Assembly (NCBI GenBank): GCA_004154925.1
Contig: QJNS01000061.1
Location: 248,001 to 312,000, forward strand
Origin: Monosporascus cannonballus
Taxonomy: Eukaryota; Ascomycota; Sordariomycetes; Xylariales
DNA length: 64,000 nt
Reading direction: 5' to 3'
Shown here: positions 48,738 to 60,803 of the stretch, piece by piece
Layout of the letters: each line of letters opens with the position of its first letter
Numbering within the stretch: position 1 is the stretch's first letter
Notes under the pieces: generated by a model
What the model saw: only the letters and a program-made list of their open reading frames with translations
What the model was told of the DNA's origin: nothing
Database searches by the model: none
Made by a program: the position numbers and the translations under genes

Positions 48738-49161
48738 TGTGACGGCTAGGGGGTTTAACCAACTATTAAACCCTAGTCGTACGGGTTTATGTTGGCAGAA
48801 ATATTGTAGAAATCTAAACAATAGATATAGTAACGTATTACGTCTCGTAATACCAAGGGTGCCTTGGGTAACGATGTTATAATTACAAGCTAAAGCTATT
48901 TAAGTTATAGAAATAATAAACGTATATATTCTTTTATGGATCTCGTTAAATCCCTTGGATTATTTCGAATCTATATCGGATAACTGCATAAATCCCGTTA
49001 GATCCTTTAGATTACTTCGGATCTATACCGGATAACTGCATAGATCTCGTTGGATCTCTTAGATCACTTTAGATCTATGTTATGTAATTTCGGCTTACTT
49101 AGGTCCTATTTCGGTTATCGAATAACCGTTTTCGAGACCCTTTCTTAGTTAGGTCATAATA
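48738..49161 (-). repeat. M2 3' LTR
   Basis: 424 bp, TGTGACGGCTAGGGGG at the left edge and GGTCATAATA at the right. Three similar blocks around GATCTCGTT and TTAGATCA follow one another inside it. The first 60 bases contain the stem GGGTTTAACC...TTAAACCC. This is the least mutated copy of the terminus also seen in the 35140-35217 palindrome. Confidence 0.92.
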
Positions 49162-49227
49162 CGATTTCTTTTTTCCCCAAATCTTGCCGTTAAGATTTTT
49201 TTCGATAAACTTTTCCCGTTCGTTACC

Positions 49228-49835
49228 ATATCCAACCAAATCGCTAAAAACCGTAAACGTATTAACTAAAAAGAAAAACGTAAGGTCTTCGTTCGTTTTA
49301 TTTTTATTTTTGATTTCGAAATTATATTTTATATACATTATTTCCGTATTATTAACTTATATAATATATTAAATAATATAAAACGTTATTAATAATACAT
49401 CTTAAAAATTATTAGTACGATAATTCCGGCATTTTTTTAAATAATATTAAAAAGAAAATAAAATATTTTTGATTAAAAAAATCTTTTGCCGATCGATATT
49501 TATATAATCTTCGTTAAAAATTATTAAATAATATTTTATTATTTAAATAAGATATTATTTCGATTAAAACATTTTCGTATTTAATCAGATTATTCCTTAT
49601 TAAAAAACGTAAAAATAATTAACCAAGGTTTTTAATGTTTAAATAGATTGAAAAAACAAGAAAATGCCGATCGCCTAAAAAAGGAACGTGAACCTCTGGA
49701 AACCGAATTTCGCGTTATATTTTCCGTATAATCTTATTTTTTAAATCTTATCGTAAACGTGAATTAGAATAAAATTATTTCTGGGGGTTTTGCCGTTATT
49801 AATAGAAATCGTTAATAGATGCTAACCCTTAATAA
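49228..49835 (+). pseudogene. antisense ORF of M2: Cys-cluster and coiled-coil protein remnant
   Basis: Starts at ATA (49228) with SNQIAKNRKRIN-stop-KEKRKVFVRF, in register with M1. A distal coiled coil near 49640-49740 reads LKKQENADRLKKEREPLETE. The end KSLIDANP followed by two TAA codons (49830-49835) matches the other endings, the last Gln codon having become a stop. Encoded opposite to gag-pol next to the 3' LTR. The open frame on the other strand at 49099-49338 is a shadow. Confidence 0.7.
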
Positions 49836-49839
49836 TGTT

Positions 49840-52800
49840 TTTGGCGCGTTTTTAAGTATTTTTGGAATTCGAGTACTTTTTCCACTTAATTAAGTACTGG
49901 GTAAATCTATTTTGTTTTTATATATCGATAATTTTTTAATTTCTCATATTTATTGGTCTTTTATTTTTGTATTATCTTTTACCATAAGTATTTTAATTAT
50001 ATTTGTTGCTAATTCAAATAAGAAAATATAAAATATTAGATGGAATTTAACTTTTAATAAAAGTTTTAATTCGTAATTATTTTCTAATATTTTTTAACAA
50101 TTTTATATGAACCGATATATTTTAAATCTAATTTTGTGTTAAATCGTTTTGTTTAAATGTTGTTTATAATGAAGACAACTATTTCCTCTTTTTCGAAAAT
50201 TAATTCTTTAAGTTTTTAAATCATAATACTTGCTTCTCTGATTTTATATAAACTTTAATTCTGTTTTTATTGCTTTGGTATAACTGTCGTAAGTGTTTTA
50301 ACGTAAGGATTATTTTAATATTAATTAGTCGGTTATTACGTATTTTTTAGTAACCTTTTCGAATAAAATCAAGATTTACGTTCGTTAATATTATTTTAAT
50401 ATTTTCGTAATAATTGGTTTTATAAATTAATTATATAATTAATAATTTTTAATCTAATTATTTTTTTATAATTGATATGATATCGTAAATAGATTTTTAA
50501 AATTTAATTTATTTATTTTATTTATTTATTTTGTTAAAGTTTAAATACGTTAGAAAACTTATATTTTAAGCCGATCTATATTATAAGATTTTGTTAAAAC
50601 CTGAATACTAATATTTATTTTCTATTTAAAATACGTTTTATTAATAATCCGTATATATTAAAGATATAATCAAAAAATGTATTTTATTTATTTAGCGTTT
50701 ATATTTTCGTAATATAGTAAGAAATAAGGAAACGTCGTAAATTAATCGGTAATTACGAAAATATTATCGTAATATATTTTTATAATTCGATTCTTTTAAT
50801 ACAAGAAATTTAATTATATAATCCAATATAATGAAATATTATAGTTATTTTGTAATTAGTAATAGTCATAATTTTTCGTATAGTTTATATCGTTAAATCT
50901 TTATTTTAACGCAAATATTGTATTATTATATAATTCTTTATATCGTTAATTTTATTTTAAAAAAGCAAGATATATGTCGGAATCGTTTTAGAGTTTTATA
51001 AATCTTTAGATATTTTTATAATGAATGTTCGCATATTTTTCGTATTAATTTCTTTGGTATTTCTTTAGAATTTATATTTTATTTGTGTCTTGGTTTTTTA
51101 GGAAATTATCGTTTTATTACTATATTTTCTGATATATATTGAGGAGTAGTGCCCGAATTATTATAATTTGTTGCAAGCGTAAATATTTTTTAATAGTGGT
51201 ATTGAAAAAGATATAATTTATTTTAATTAATTTTTTTCGACATTTAATTATTTAGTTAAAATATTTGTTCTGTTATTTTCTAAATTGTTTTTGTAAATAA
51301 TAATAAAGTCCAAATTTGCTAATTTTTTTGCGTAACAAAATTATTATTTTATAAGTTTTTTAGTCGTAATAAATCGGGTAAAATTTTAATAATTCGTATA
51401 AACTTTAATTTAGTATAAGTTTTCTTTTAGGAAGTACGTAAATTTTCGAAATGCCATCATAATGGCCATAAATTCTTTATCTAGAATACTGTAATTAAAT
51501 TTGGTTTTTTTTTAATTTGTATAAAAAATAAAGTATAATTTGCTTTAATTATTTCGTTATTCGATTATTCCGTTTAACGCGTGATCTAAAGTATTAGTTT
51601 TTAATTTAACGAAATAATTTAAATTATATATAATTAATACCAAGTCGTTAATAATCATATTCGTAATATCTTAAAATGTTTTTTCTATATTTACTATTAT
51701 TTAAACCTTTTTCGTAAAATTTATTAAAAATATAATTATTTTGTTAAAATTTGGAAAAAATTTCGTGTAACAATTGGCGACTTTAAGAAATACCTATATT
51801 TTCTTAATTATTATGGGCATTTATTATATTGTAATTATAACGACTTTCTTAAGATTTATTTTAATATATATTGGGATAATATTATATTTTAAGCATTCCA
51901 TTTTTATTTGCAAAATAAGCTTTTTTTATATTAATAAGTAATCTTATGATTTATAAAACGTAAAAAACTGTATAAACATATTTTATAGCGGTCGTTTTTT
52001 TAAAAAAATACAAATATTGTTAAACTAATAAATAGTAAATATATTAAAGTATTTTTATAACATATAATTTATTATCCGTTAAAAGGTTGTTAATATATTT
52101 GTAAATCCTATTATTATAATTAAGTAATTAAATAATTCGTATTTCGTTTTAAAAGTTATTTTTTATTGGTATTTCTTTTAATTTTAATAAATTTTATTTA
52201 TTTTTAAATTCGAATATTATACATATTTAGTTCCGTAAAGTTGGTTTTTTATTTTGATAATTAAAAATAATAGCGTTCGATTTTTAACAATACTATTATT
52301 AAACTATCGATAATTAATTATAAATTGTAATTTTTTTAAAAATATAACAAATATCAAGTATCTTATTAATAGTTTCGAAAATCAAATTTATTTTTTCTGT
52401 AATCGATTTTCCAAATACTCTTTTGAACTACGTAATTCGTTTTTGCTAAAGTTATAAATAAGATAAAACTTCGTCGAAAATCTTTTTTAAGAATTATTTT
52501 ATAGTTTTATTCGTTATATTCTAGTAATTTCGTATAGAGGTTTCTTTTAAAAGATTATTTATGTTAATAATATTATAAGAATATATTAATTAATTTTTTT
52601 AATTTTTGGTAATATTATTTTAAATCGTTATTTAGTTAATTTAGTTTTACTTTAATAATAGTAATAATACGTCGTAGTTTTTGTTTTAAAAAAAAACTTC
52701 GTTTTTTCTTAAATTTTATATTTTTGGGTAATACGGTTTTTGATATATATTTATATTTATCTTTGTCGTTATTATCGAATAAATATTAAAAGTTTAATTT

Positions 52801-55400
52801 ATTTGTTGCTTAATATAAAATAAAATAAATTTTATTTAGTTAAGTTTTATATTATTTAAAATTTCGTTCTAGTATATTTATAATAAATTTAAAATTATAT
52901 CGTAATTCCTAAATAGAATAATACCGAAATTAATTATTTAATATTATCCTTAAATAAAAATCTCGAAATAATTAATTTCGCCTATAATTTTTTCGTTATT
53001 CTAAATAAATGTTTAAATTTCGGTATTTATCGATATATAAAAATTTAAGTTATATCTTTATATCAGTTTAAGCTTATTAACCATATCCGGTATAATACAA
53101 TTTCCGTCCAAAGTTCGGTAATTTATTATTATATTCTATTAATATATTTTAATTTATATATCTAAAATATTAAAGTTATTCATACCTTTTAATATTATAT
53201 TTAAAGTCTTTTTTGGAAAAATCTTTTTAATTTTTCTGAGTTTCGTTACTTTGCTGTTTCTTCATAAATAAGTGTTTTAATTCGTTTTCGAATTTGTCGA
53301 ATTTCTTTTATATTTTTACGTTTAGCACGTTAGGTCACTATATTTATCGTTATTGCCGGCGTATTTCGCTTTTGAATTACATTAACTATTTTTAATTTTA
53401 CTGTAATTTCTTTTTTTATTAAATAAATTGTTTTTTTTATATTTGTAATTATATCTTATTATACGATATTTTAATTATCGTTTCAAACAATTTTCATAAA
53501 TTAACGTATTTCTTTTTTAATAATTTTCTTTTTGTAAAAGTTTGTAAGAAATATTAAATAAAAATAGAAATCTGCAATAATCTTGTCGCAGTATTTTTCT
53601 ATTATACGTTAAATTAATTCCTTTTTATTTAAAAATTATGCTGTGAATAATAATAAAAAAGGTTTTTCTATAAGTATTATTTTTTTTGGCCAGCTTTTTG
53701 CTTCGGCCAGTTATAAAATATTTCGTGGGGCTATAAATCGAAAATGTCCATATTATTATTTAACGTTTTTATTATTTCCGATACGGTTTAAAAATTCGAT
53801 TCCTTCGTAATATATATAAGTAATTTATCTGTAAATACGTTATTTTCATTTTTCATAATCGGAATACTCTTATCGTTGATAATATATGGCATATATTTTG
53901 CTATATTAATTAAAAGTTATAGGATAAAATTTTTTATCTAGCCCTAATATTCGCGTAATTAGCTTTATAATACTTCTTATTATATTTGCGATATTTATCA
54001 AGTTAGTTTTCTGGCTTCTCGTATTTTTCGTCGAACCTTTTATTGTAATGGTCTTTATTATGGTTTTTGCTATAAAGGACCTGACATATATTTAGGTTAA
54101 ATAATGTTAATAAAGGTATTTTCGTTTTTTTAATTTTTTTTTGAATTATTCTTTAAGTAGTAGTATTTAATTATTTTTACGAGGTTTTTTAAGTACCTTA
54201 TATTACGATACCTTTTGTCCTATTTTCTTATAATTATAATATTTTGTCCGACTTTAATTTATCTTACAAATAACTTTTAGTTTTACAAATCCTGGCTTTA
54301 TGTCGTAAAAAATATTATTACGTTAAAAAACGTTAATATTAATTACATATCGGGATGTGTTATTATTTTTCCTTTTAATGTTTTTATTACACCATAAGTA
54401 TTATTAATTATTAATTTTAATTATTATAACGATATAATTCGATAAATAATTTAGATCGATCGAATTTAAAAAGTTTTTCTTATATATTTTTATGCCGTCG
54501 AAAAATTTAATTATTAATACTTTTTATTCTTAATTTAAATTAGCGGCTAATTAAATTAACGTATTACTATAATTAGCTATTAATCCTTTTGGTTATAATT
54601 ATTAAATTTATATTTAGGCTTTCATTTTTTGATTTATTACTCCGAAAACCCTTATTAATATTTATTCGAATGATTTGTAATTATTATAAATTCGTATTAT
54701 TTCCGAGTTTCGTTTTTCGATTAATAAAGTAACATATTATTTATAACAGGTTTAAACCAAATAATTATATTTCCAGTAAATCGTCTAACTGCAAATTTAA
54801 TTTATATAATAAATTATTATAACAGCACTATACCATTATATTACTATAGCAAAAAATCAATAAAACAATCGTAATTGTAACAATTATCCTAATGCTTACA
54901 ACTACATAAAAGCTGTTACAGTAAATAAGGCCGTAATATAAACATAATAAATTATATAAGAAAATATTTGAAATATATTCGGCACTAAATCAAAAATAAT
55001 TATAACTTAATTAAGATTTCGTCGAAAAGTTCTATCTTAAAAGTTTAAAAACCTTTCTTAATTCCTTAATAATATTTAGCTAAATAATTTTGTTTATTCG
55101 AAGAAATTTCTTAATATCGAAAATTTTCTCTTTTTTCTTAAACTTTTTATAGGCGGTTTAAAAAGATATCGTAAAATCGTTATTATTTTTTTCAAGCTAG
55201 ATAATACGTTCGTTCATAATATCCAGACGTCGTAAAATTCTTTTGCGAAAAAAACAAAATTTTTCCTTTTTCTTTTCGGATTTTATTTTAATATCCGGGT
55301 AATTAAAAACCTAATAAGTAAGTTATTCGGGCTTCTTATTAATAAATATAACAGTGATCAATATTACTTACAATTTAACGGTATTATTAAATAAAAGCTT
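49840..55400 (-). pseudogene. M2 gag-pol remnant
   Basis: Minus-strand polyprotein. The gag start region near 55330 is like that of M1 (charged, with GAAAAAGAAAA-type Lys runs). The zinc-knuckle region at about 54190-54240 reads KYYNYKKIGQK, with Cys and His lost. The conserved VDDE and ITKN peptide lies near 53850. The RT core at about 52005-52040 reads TIY-stop-FNNI, so the catalytic Asp pair is gone. It is among the most decayed copies. Confidence 0.78.
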
Positions 55401-55406
55401 GCAACA

Positions 55407-55830
55407 TATAATAATTAAAGGATTTAACTAATTATTAAACCTTAATCGTACGAGTTTATATTAACAGGATTATCGTAAAAACCTAAGTAATAAATATAAC
55501 AACGTATTACGTCTTATAATATCAAAAGTATCTTAAATAACCATATTATAATTACAAACCAAAACTATCTAAATTATGGAAATAATAAGCGTATATATCC
55601 TTTTATGGATCCCGTTAAATCCCTTAGATCATTTCAGATCTATATCGAATAACTGTATAGATCTCGTTAGATCCTTTGGATCATTTCGAATCCATATCGG
55701 ATAACTGCATAGATCTCGTTAGATCTCTTAGATCACTCCGGATCCATGTTACGTGATTTCGGCCCACTTGGATCTTGTTTCGATTATCAAATAACCGTTT
55801 CCGAGACCCTTTCTTAGTTGGGTTATAACA
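55407..55830 (-). repeat. M2 5' LTR
   Basis: 424 bp, exactly the length of its partner. The left edge is TATAATAATTAAAGGATTTAAC, which is TGTGACGGCTAGGGGGTTTAAC with C-to-T and G-to-A changes only. The right edge GGTTATAACA is followed by AAAAT. Confidence 0.92.
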
Positions 55831-55835
55831 AAAAT

Positions 55836-56970
55836 AAAATCAATAATACAAAAAATTATACAGCAATACGATATTTACGCCAAAACGAAAACTCGACGAT
55901 ATAAGCCAAACGGAAAATTACAACTAGTATTAATCGTGAAACGACTATAATATTTAATTATATTCGATTTTATTGCCAAACTTCTTATATTAAAAAATCC
56001 AGATATAAAAGTATATCATGATAACATTTTCGTAATTGTCGATCGGTTCAGGAAATGTACCTATTTTTTACTACATTATAAGGATATAAGCGCCGAACAA
56101 ATAATATATATTTTTTATATATATTTTTAAAATATATGAATTACTAAAAATAATATTTTAAATAAAGGATTAATATTTGCATTTAAATTTTAACAAGGCC
56201 TTATAATATAGATTGGTCTAAATCATACGTTATCTCACGTAATTAAATTTTAAATAAATAAATAAACAAAACGAATAAATTGAATTTTAAAAACCTATTT
56301 ACAACATTATATTAATTATGAATAAAATAACTAGGTTAAAAAATTACCAATACTATAACTAGCTTATAATGCCAATTATTATAAAAGCATTAAAATAATT
56401 TTTATAAACCTAAATTTTAATTTTATTTTAAATGTTTATATAAAGGTACGCGATTATAATTGAATTAATATTAAAACAATTATTACGTTAAAATAATTGT
56501 AATAATTATATTAAGAAATATAAATAAAAATAAAGTTCGTACTAAATCAAATAAATAAATATTATAATTAGAAACAGTTAAAATTTAATTTACGAAAAAA
56601 GGAAATATGTTTTTTTATTACCAAAAATATTTAAATAAAACGACTCAATAAAAAACTCCATTTTAAAAATATCGATCTATTTAAAATTATTAAAAAGAAC
56701 TTTTAAAAAATAATTATTAATTAAATTCTTTTATTAAAAATTCAATTTTATCCAATCTTTTACGTTTTCTTATTCGATTTAATTATAAATAAATTAAAAT
56801 ATATAAAATATAAAATAACGTAAAAATAAAAGACGAACAAATATATAAGGTAAAAAAAGTCTTTGACATACGAAAATAAAACGGACTTATCTAATATCTA
56901 ATTAAGTGAAAAAAGCACCCGGATTTCGAAAACATCTAAAAACCCGCCAAGAATCTTATTGGCGCCCAGC
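55836..56970 (+). pseudogene. P2 pol remnant, 3' part (integrase, chromodomain)
   Basis: Continues the P2 polyprotein after the M2 insertion. The integrase block near 55980-56110 reads HDNIFVIVDRFRKCTYF with the catalytic Asp kept. The chromodomain end near 56915-56970 reads ENI-stop-KPAKNLIGAQRLL, compared with ENSWEPAKNLIGA in P1. The following 200 bp (56960-57170) are GC-rich and hardly mutated. Confidence 0.82.
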
Positions 56971-57147
56971 GTCTATTAAAGAACTTTTATCAGCAACTTC
57001 GAGGTCAACGAGGTCAAAAGTTCTCCAATCGATAAAAAACCAATCGATGGACTCCAGTGTCATGGCCCAACGACCCACGGTTTCCAGAAACGGTCTATCA
57101 TGACCCAACCACAAGTGCGCGGCAGAGCAGATTACGTGATCGATCAC
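56956..57147 (-). pseudogene. antisense ORF of P2: C-terminal remnant
   Basis: An open 63-codon frame on the minus strand ending VADKSSLIDAGRQ with TAA at 56956-56958. It is preceded by the acidic, Trp-rich ESIDWFFIDWRTFDLVDLE. This matches the P1 antisense C-terminus (ATDWSAVDWD...SSLIGARRQ), so it is a real gene end and not a shadow. The N-terminal part is deleted, because LTR sequence begins just beyond it. The overlapping plus-strand frame at 56906 is accidental. Confidence 0.7.
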
Positions 57148-57149
57148 TA

Positions 57150-57374
57150 ACTAACTGGTCGTAAGCCAGTAAGCCGGATCAAAATATATACGTTTATTTT
57201 TTCGTTAATTTAGATAACTTTAATTTGTAATATAATATTATTATTTAAAACATTTTTAATATTACAAAACGTAATACGTTACTGTAATTATTATTCAGAT
57301 TCGTACGATATTTCTGTTAATATAAATCCGTATAACTAAAGTTTAATAATTAATTAAACTTTTCAGCCGTTATA
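57150..57374 (+). repeat. LTR shared by P2 (3') and P3 (5')
   Basis: The region from about 57184 matches the right half of the Gypsy LTRs and ends CAGCCGTTATA. The left part resembles the P2 5' LTR only. P2 pol lies directly left and the P3 gag leader (ATTATGTTTACTAAC) directly right. One LTR therefore joins two internal regions. The left boundary is uncertain. Confidence 0.65.
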
Positions 57375-60300
57375 CGTTACAAATTCTTATTTAATAATAT
57401 CGTTAGATTTTGAGCAATATCGCCGATATTATGTTTACTAACAAGCAGCCTGAATAATTTACTTACTAAGTCCTTAATTACTGAGATATTAAAATAAAAT
57501 CCGAAAAGGAAAAAAAAAGTTTCGTCTTTTTCGTAAAAAGGTTTTTCGACGCCTAAATACTATAAACGGACGTATTATTTAACTTAAAAAAATAATAACG
57601 ATTTTACGATATCCCTTTAAGCAGTTTATAAAAAGTTAAAGGGAAAAAAGTTCTCGAAATTAAAACGCTTTTTCGAATAAGTTAAATTATTTATTTAAAT
57701 TTTACTAAAAAATTAGAAAAAGTTTTTAAGCTTCTTAAGCCAAAGCGTTTTAATGGAATCTTAATTAAGTTATAATTATTTTTAATTTAATGCCGAAAAT
57801 ATTTCAGATATTTTTTATTCGATTTCTTATGTCTATTATACTAATTAAATTCGTAATTAAATAATTTACCAAAAATACGGTTATTTAATTCGAACCCGTT
57901 ATAAGAAAGTACGTTATTTAATTAATCGAAAAAAGAAAACTGAAAATAATATACATTTATAACGATTATAAATAATTCGAATAAATATTAAGCCAAATTT
58001 GCGAAATAATAAATAAAAAAACAAGAACCGAAATACAAATGTAATAATTACAATAAAAAATCAGCATTTAGTTAGTGCAATATATTGGTTTAACTAGTTA
58101 TTAAAGTATACTAAAAATAAAAAATATTAATAATTGAATATTTTAACGGCCTAAAAAATGTAAAAGAAATTTTTTAAGCTTAATCGGCCTAATTATTTGT
58201 TGGATTATATCGTTATAAGAGTTAAAATTGACGATTGATAATACGTATAATATATTAAGGGTATTAAAAAAATAACAATAAACCCCGATACGTAATGAAT
58301 ATTAACGTTTTTCGATATAATAATACTTTTTACGTATAGAATTAAGATTTACAAAATTAGAAATTACTTATAAAGAGAATTAAAGCTAAGCCAAATATTA
58401 TAATTTTAACAAAATAAGATGTAAGATATTATACTATAAGATATTTAAAAAAAGACTCCATTAAGATAATTAAAAACTAGTACTTAAGAGATAATTCAAA
58501 GAAAATTAAAAAAAACGGAAGTAATTTTATTTCTATAATTTAGCTTAAGCATATACTAAATTCCCAATAACAAAAAATATAATAAAGGCTATTATAATAA
58601 AGGATTTAACGAAAAATGCGAAAAGCTAGAAAGCTGGTTTAATAAGTATTACGAATATAATAAAAAGCATTATCAAGATAACTACGCAAATATTAAAACT
58701 GGACCGAAAAACTCTATTCCCGAACCCTCGATCGATACGGCAAAATATATGCCATATATTGTCGACGACGAAAATATTCCGATTACGAAAAATGGAAATA
58801 ATATATTTACGGATCAATTACTCGTATATATTACGAAGGATTCGATTTTCTAAACAGTACCGGAAATAATAAGAACGATAAATAATGGTCTCGATATTTT
58901 CGATCCATAACTCTAGAAAATGTTTTATAATTAGCCGAAACAATACACTGGCTTAAAGAAAAATAATGCTCGTAAGAAAACCTTTTTTGTTCTTATTAAT
59001 AATATAATTACTAAATGGAAAATGAATTAATTTAGCATATAATACAAAAGCATTATTAAAATATTATTATAAATTTCCATTTTCAGTGGGTATTTATTAT
59101 AGACCTTTACGAAAAAAACGTTATTGAAAAACAAATACGTTAATTTATAAGAAAGTTTTAAAACAATAATTAAAATAACGTATAATGAAATATAATCGCA
59201 AATATAAAAAAATAATTTATTCGATAGAAAAAAGACTTATAGTAATATTAAGAATAATTAATACGATTTAAAGGAAAAATACGCCAGCAATAACAATAAA
59301 TATAATAACTTAATACGTTAAATATAAAAATATAAATAATATTTGATAAATTCGAATAAAAGTTAAAAAAGTTGCCTATAAAAAAGCTATAAAATAACGA
59401 AATTTGAAGAAATTAAAGGAAACTTTTAAAAAATGCTTTAAACGCGACGATAAAAGCCGTTAATAACTTTATTATTTTGAATATACAAATCGAAACGTAC
59501 TGATATATTATAATAATATATTACGGAACTTTAGGCGGAAATTATATTACATGAAATATAATTAATAAGCTTAAATTGTATTAAAGATTTAAATTAAAAT
59601 CTTATATAACGATACATGTCGAAAATTAGTAATTCGTTTACGATAACAGGAAAATCATATGCGAAATTAATTATTTCGAAATTTTTATTAAAAGACGATA
59701 TTAGATAATTAATTTTAGTATGGTTTTATTCGGGAATTACGATATAATTTTAAAATTATCATAAATACGTTAGTACGAAATCTTAATTAATGGCGAAACT
59801 GGCCAAATAAGGTTTATCTATTATCTCATTAACAGATAAAAAAAGAGAATATTAAGATCTTAATATTCGATCGACAATGGCGATAAATATAGATATAAGG
59901 AAATAATAAAAACCTTTTTACCCAAAGAAATAAAATATACAACAAAACGGGTATTTAAAAAAATATAACGTATCGTTATTATTATCAAAACAAAACTAAA
60001 GCAATTAAATAAAGATTTAAAATAATAACCTCAAAAGTCAGACACTTTAAATACTATGTTATTATAATATTATAAATACAAATAGCTTCTCAAAAAAAGC
60101 TTAATACGAAATTACCAGAATATAACAAATAAAATTATAAGATAATATTTTAAAAAAGGTCCTTAGCGAAGTTTTTCTCTATTTATAACCTTAGCAAAAA
60201 CAAGCTATATATTTTTAGAAAATATTTAGAAAATCGATTACAAAAAGGATAAATTCGATCTTCGAAGTTATTAGCAGGATATCTTATATTTTTCATACCA

Positions 60301-60652
60301 AAAAAAACGAAAAATCGCAACTTATAGTTAATTACCGATAATTAAAAGACATTATTATTAAAGATTAAATATTATTATCTCTGATTACAAAAATAAAAAA
60401 CTAACGTTACGGAGCTAAATAATTAATAATATTTGATTTTAAAAATAAATGTAGTCTTATTAGGATTAAAAAAATATCTAAATAAAAAATAATTTTTAAA
60501 ACGAAATACGAACTATTTGAATATTTGGTTATACTAGTAATATTTACGAATATATTAATAATTTTTTAACGGATAGTAAATTATGTATTACGAAAATAAC
60601 TTAATATTTTCGTCGTTTGTTATTTCGACGATATTCTTATTTTTTCAAAAAT
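57375..60652 (+). mobile_element. Gypsy chromovirus P3, truncated in RT
   Basis: Plus-strand internal region collinear with P2 from the gag start to RT, without the short-LTR insertion (empty site at about 59450). The conserved peptide MPYIVDDENIPITKNGNNIF is well kept near 58747-58810. The RT block near 60610-60640 reads VVCYFDDILIF with both Asp intact. Right after it the element is interrupted by an LTR at 60653. The minus-strand frame at 58626-58817 is a shadow. Confidence 0.82.
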
Positions 60653-60803
60653 TGTTACGGCACTTGCAAAGCGGCTTATTTAAGCCGCCGTTTCGCTATA
60701 TATATGCCAGCGCTATAACCCTTGATAAATAGCTCTCTTCTTTCTTCCTCGTATAATAACCGAATATCTTCCAGGAATCGAAGAAACGTATAACGCCGTA
60801 ACA
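60653..60803 (+). repeat. LTR of a short-LTR element (E family)
   Basis: 151 bp, TGTTACGGCAC...AACGCCGTAACA, with 9-bp terminal inverted repeats and a hairpin GCGGCTTATTTAAGCCGC. It interrupts the P3 RT domain just after its active site. The reverse-complement relative is the solo LTR at 30636-30783. Preceded by AAAAT; the matching duplication would lie beyond the window end. Confidence 0.75.

Larger units (their letters stand above)
48738..55830 (-). mobile_element. Gypsy chromovirus M2, complete LTR to LTR
   Basis: 7093 bp with two 424-bp LTRs and a 5-bp target duplication AAAAT (48733-48737 and 55831-55835), inserted into the RNase H-integrase interval of P2. On the minus strand it carries gag, protease region, RT, RNase H and integrase, and on the plus strand the antisense ORF. 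The left LTR is much less mutated than the right one. The interior is strongly RIP-degraded. Confidence 0.93.
42665..57374 (+). mobile_element. Gypsy chromovirus P2, split by M2 and a short-LTR element
   Basis: Plus-strand Gypsy: 5' LTR to 42916, gag, zinc knuckle, protease region, RT and RNase H to 48737, integrase and chromodomain at 55836-56955, 3' LTR to 57374. It contains M2 (48738-55830) and a 1515-bp element (44974-46488), both with target duplications. Without them it is about 6 kb. RIP stops are dense. P1 supplies the uninterrupted comparison for the M2 insertion site and P3 for the other site. Confidence 0.88.
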
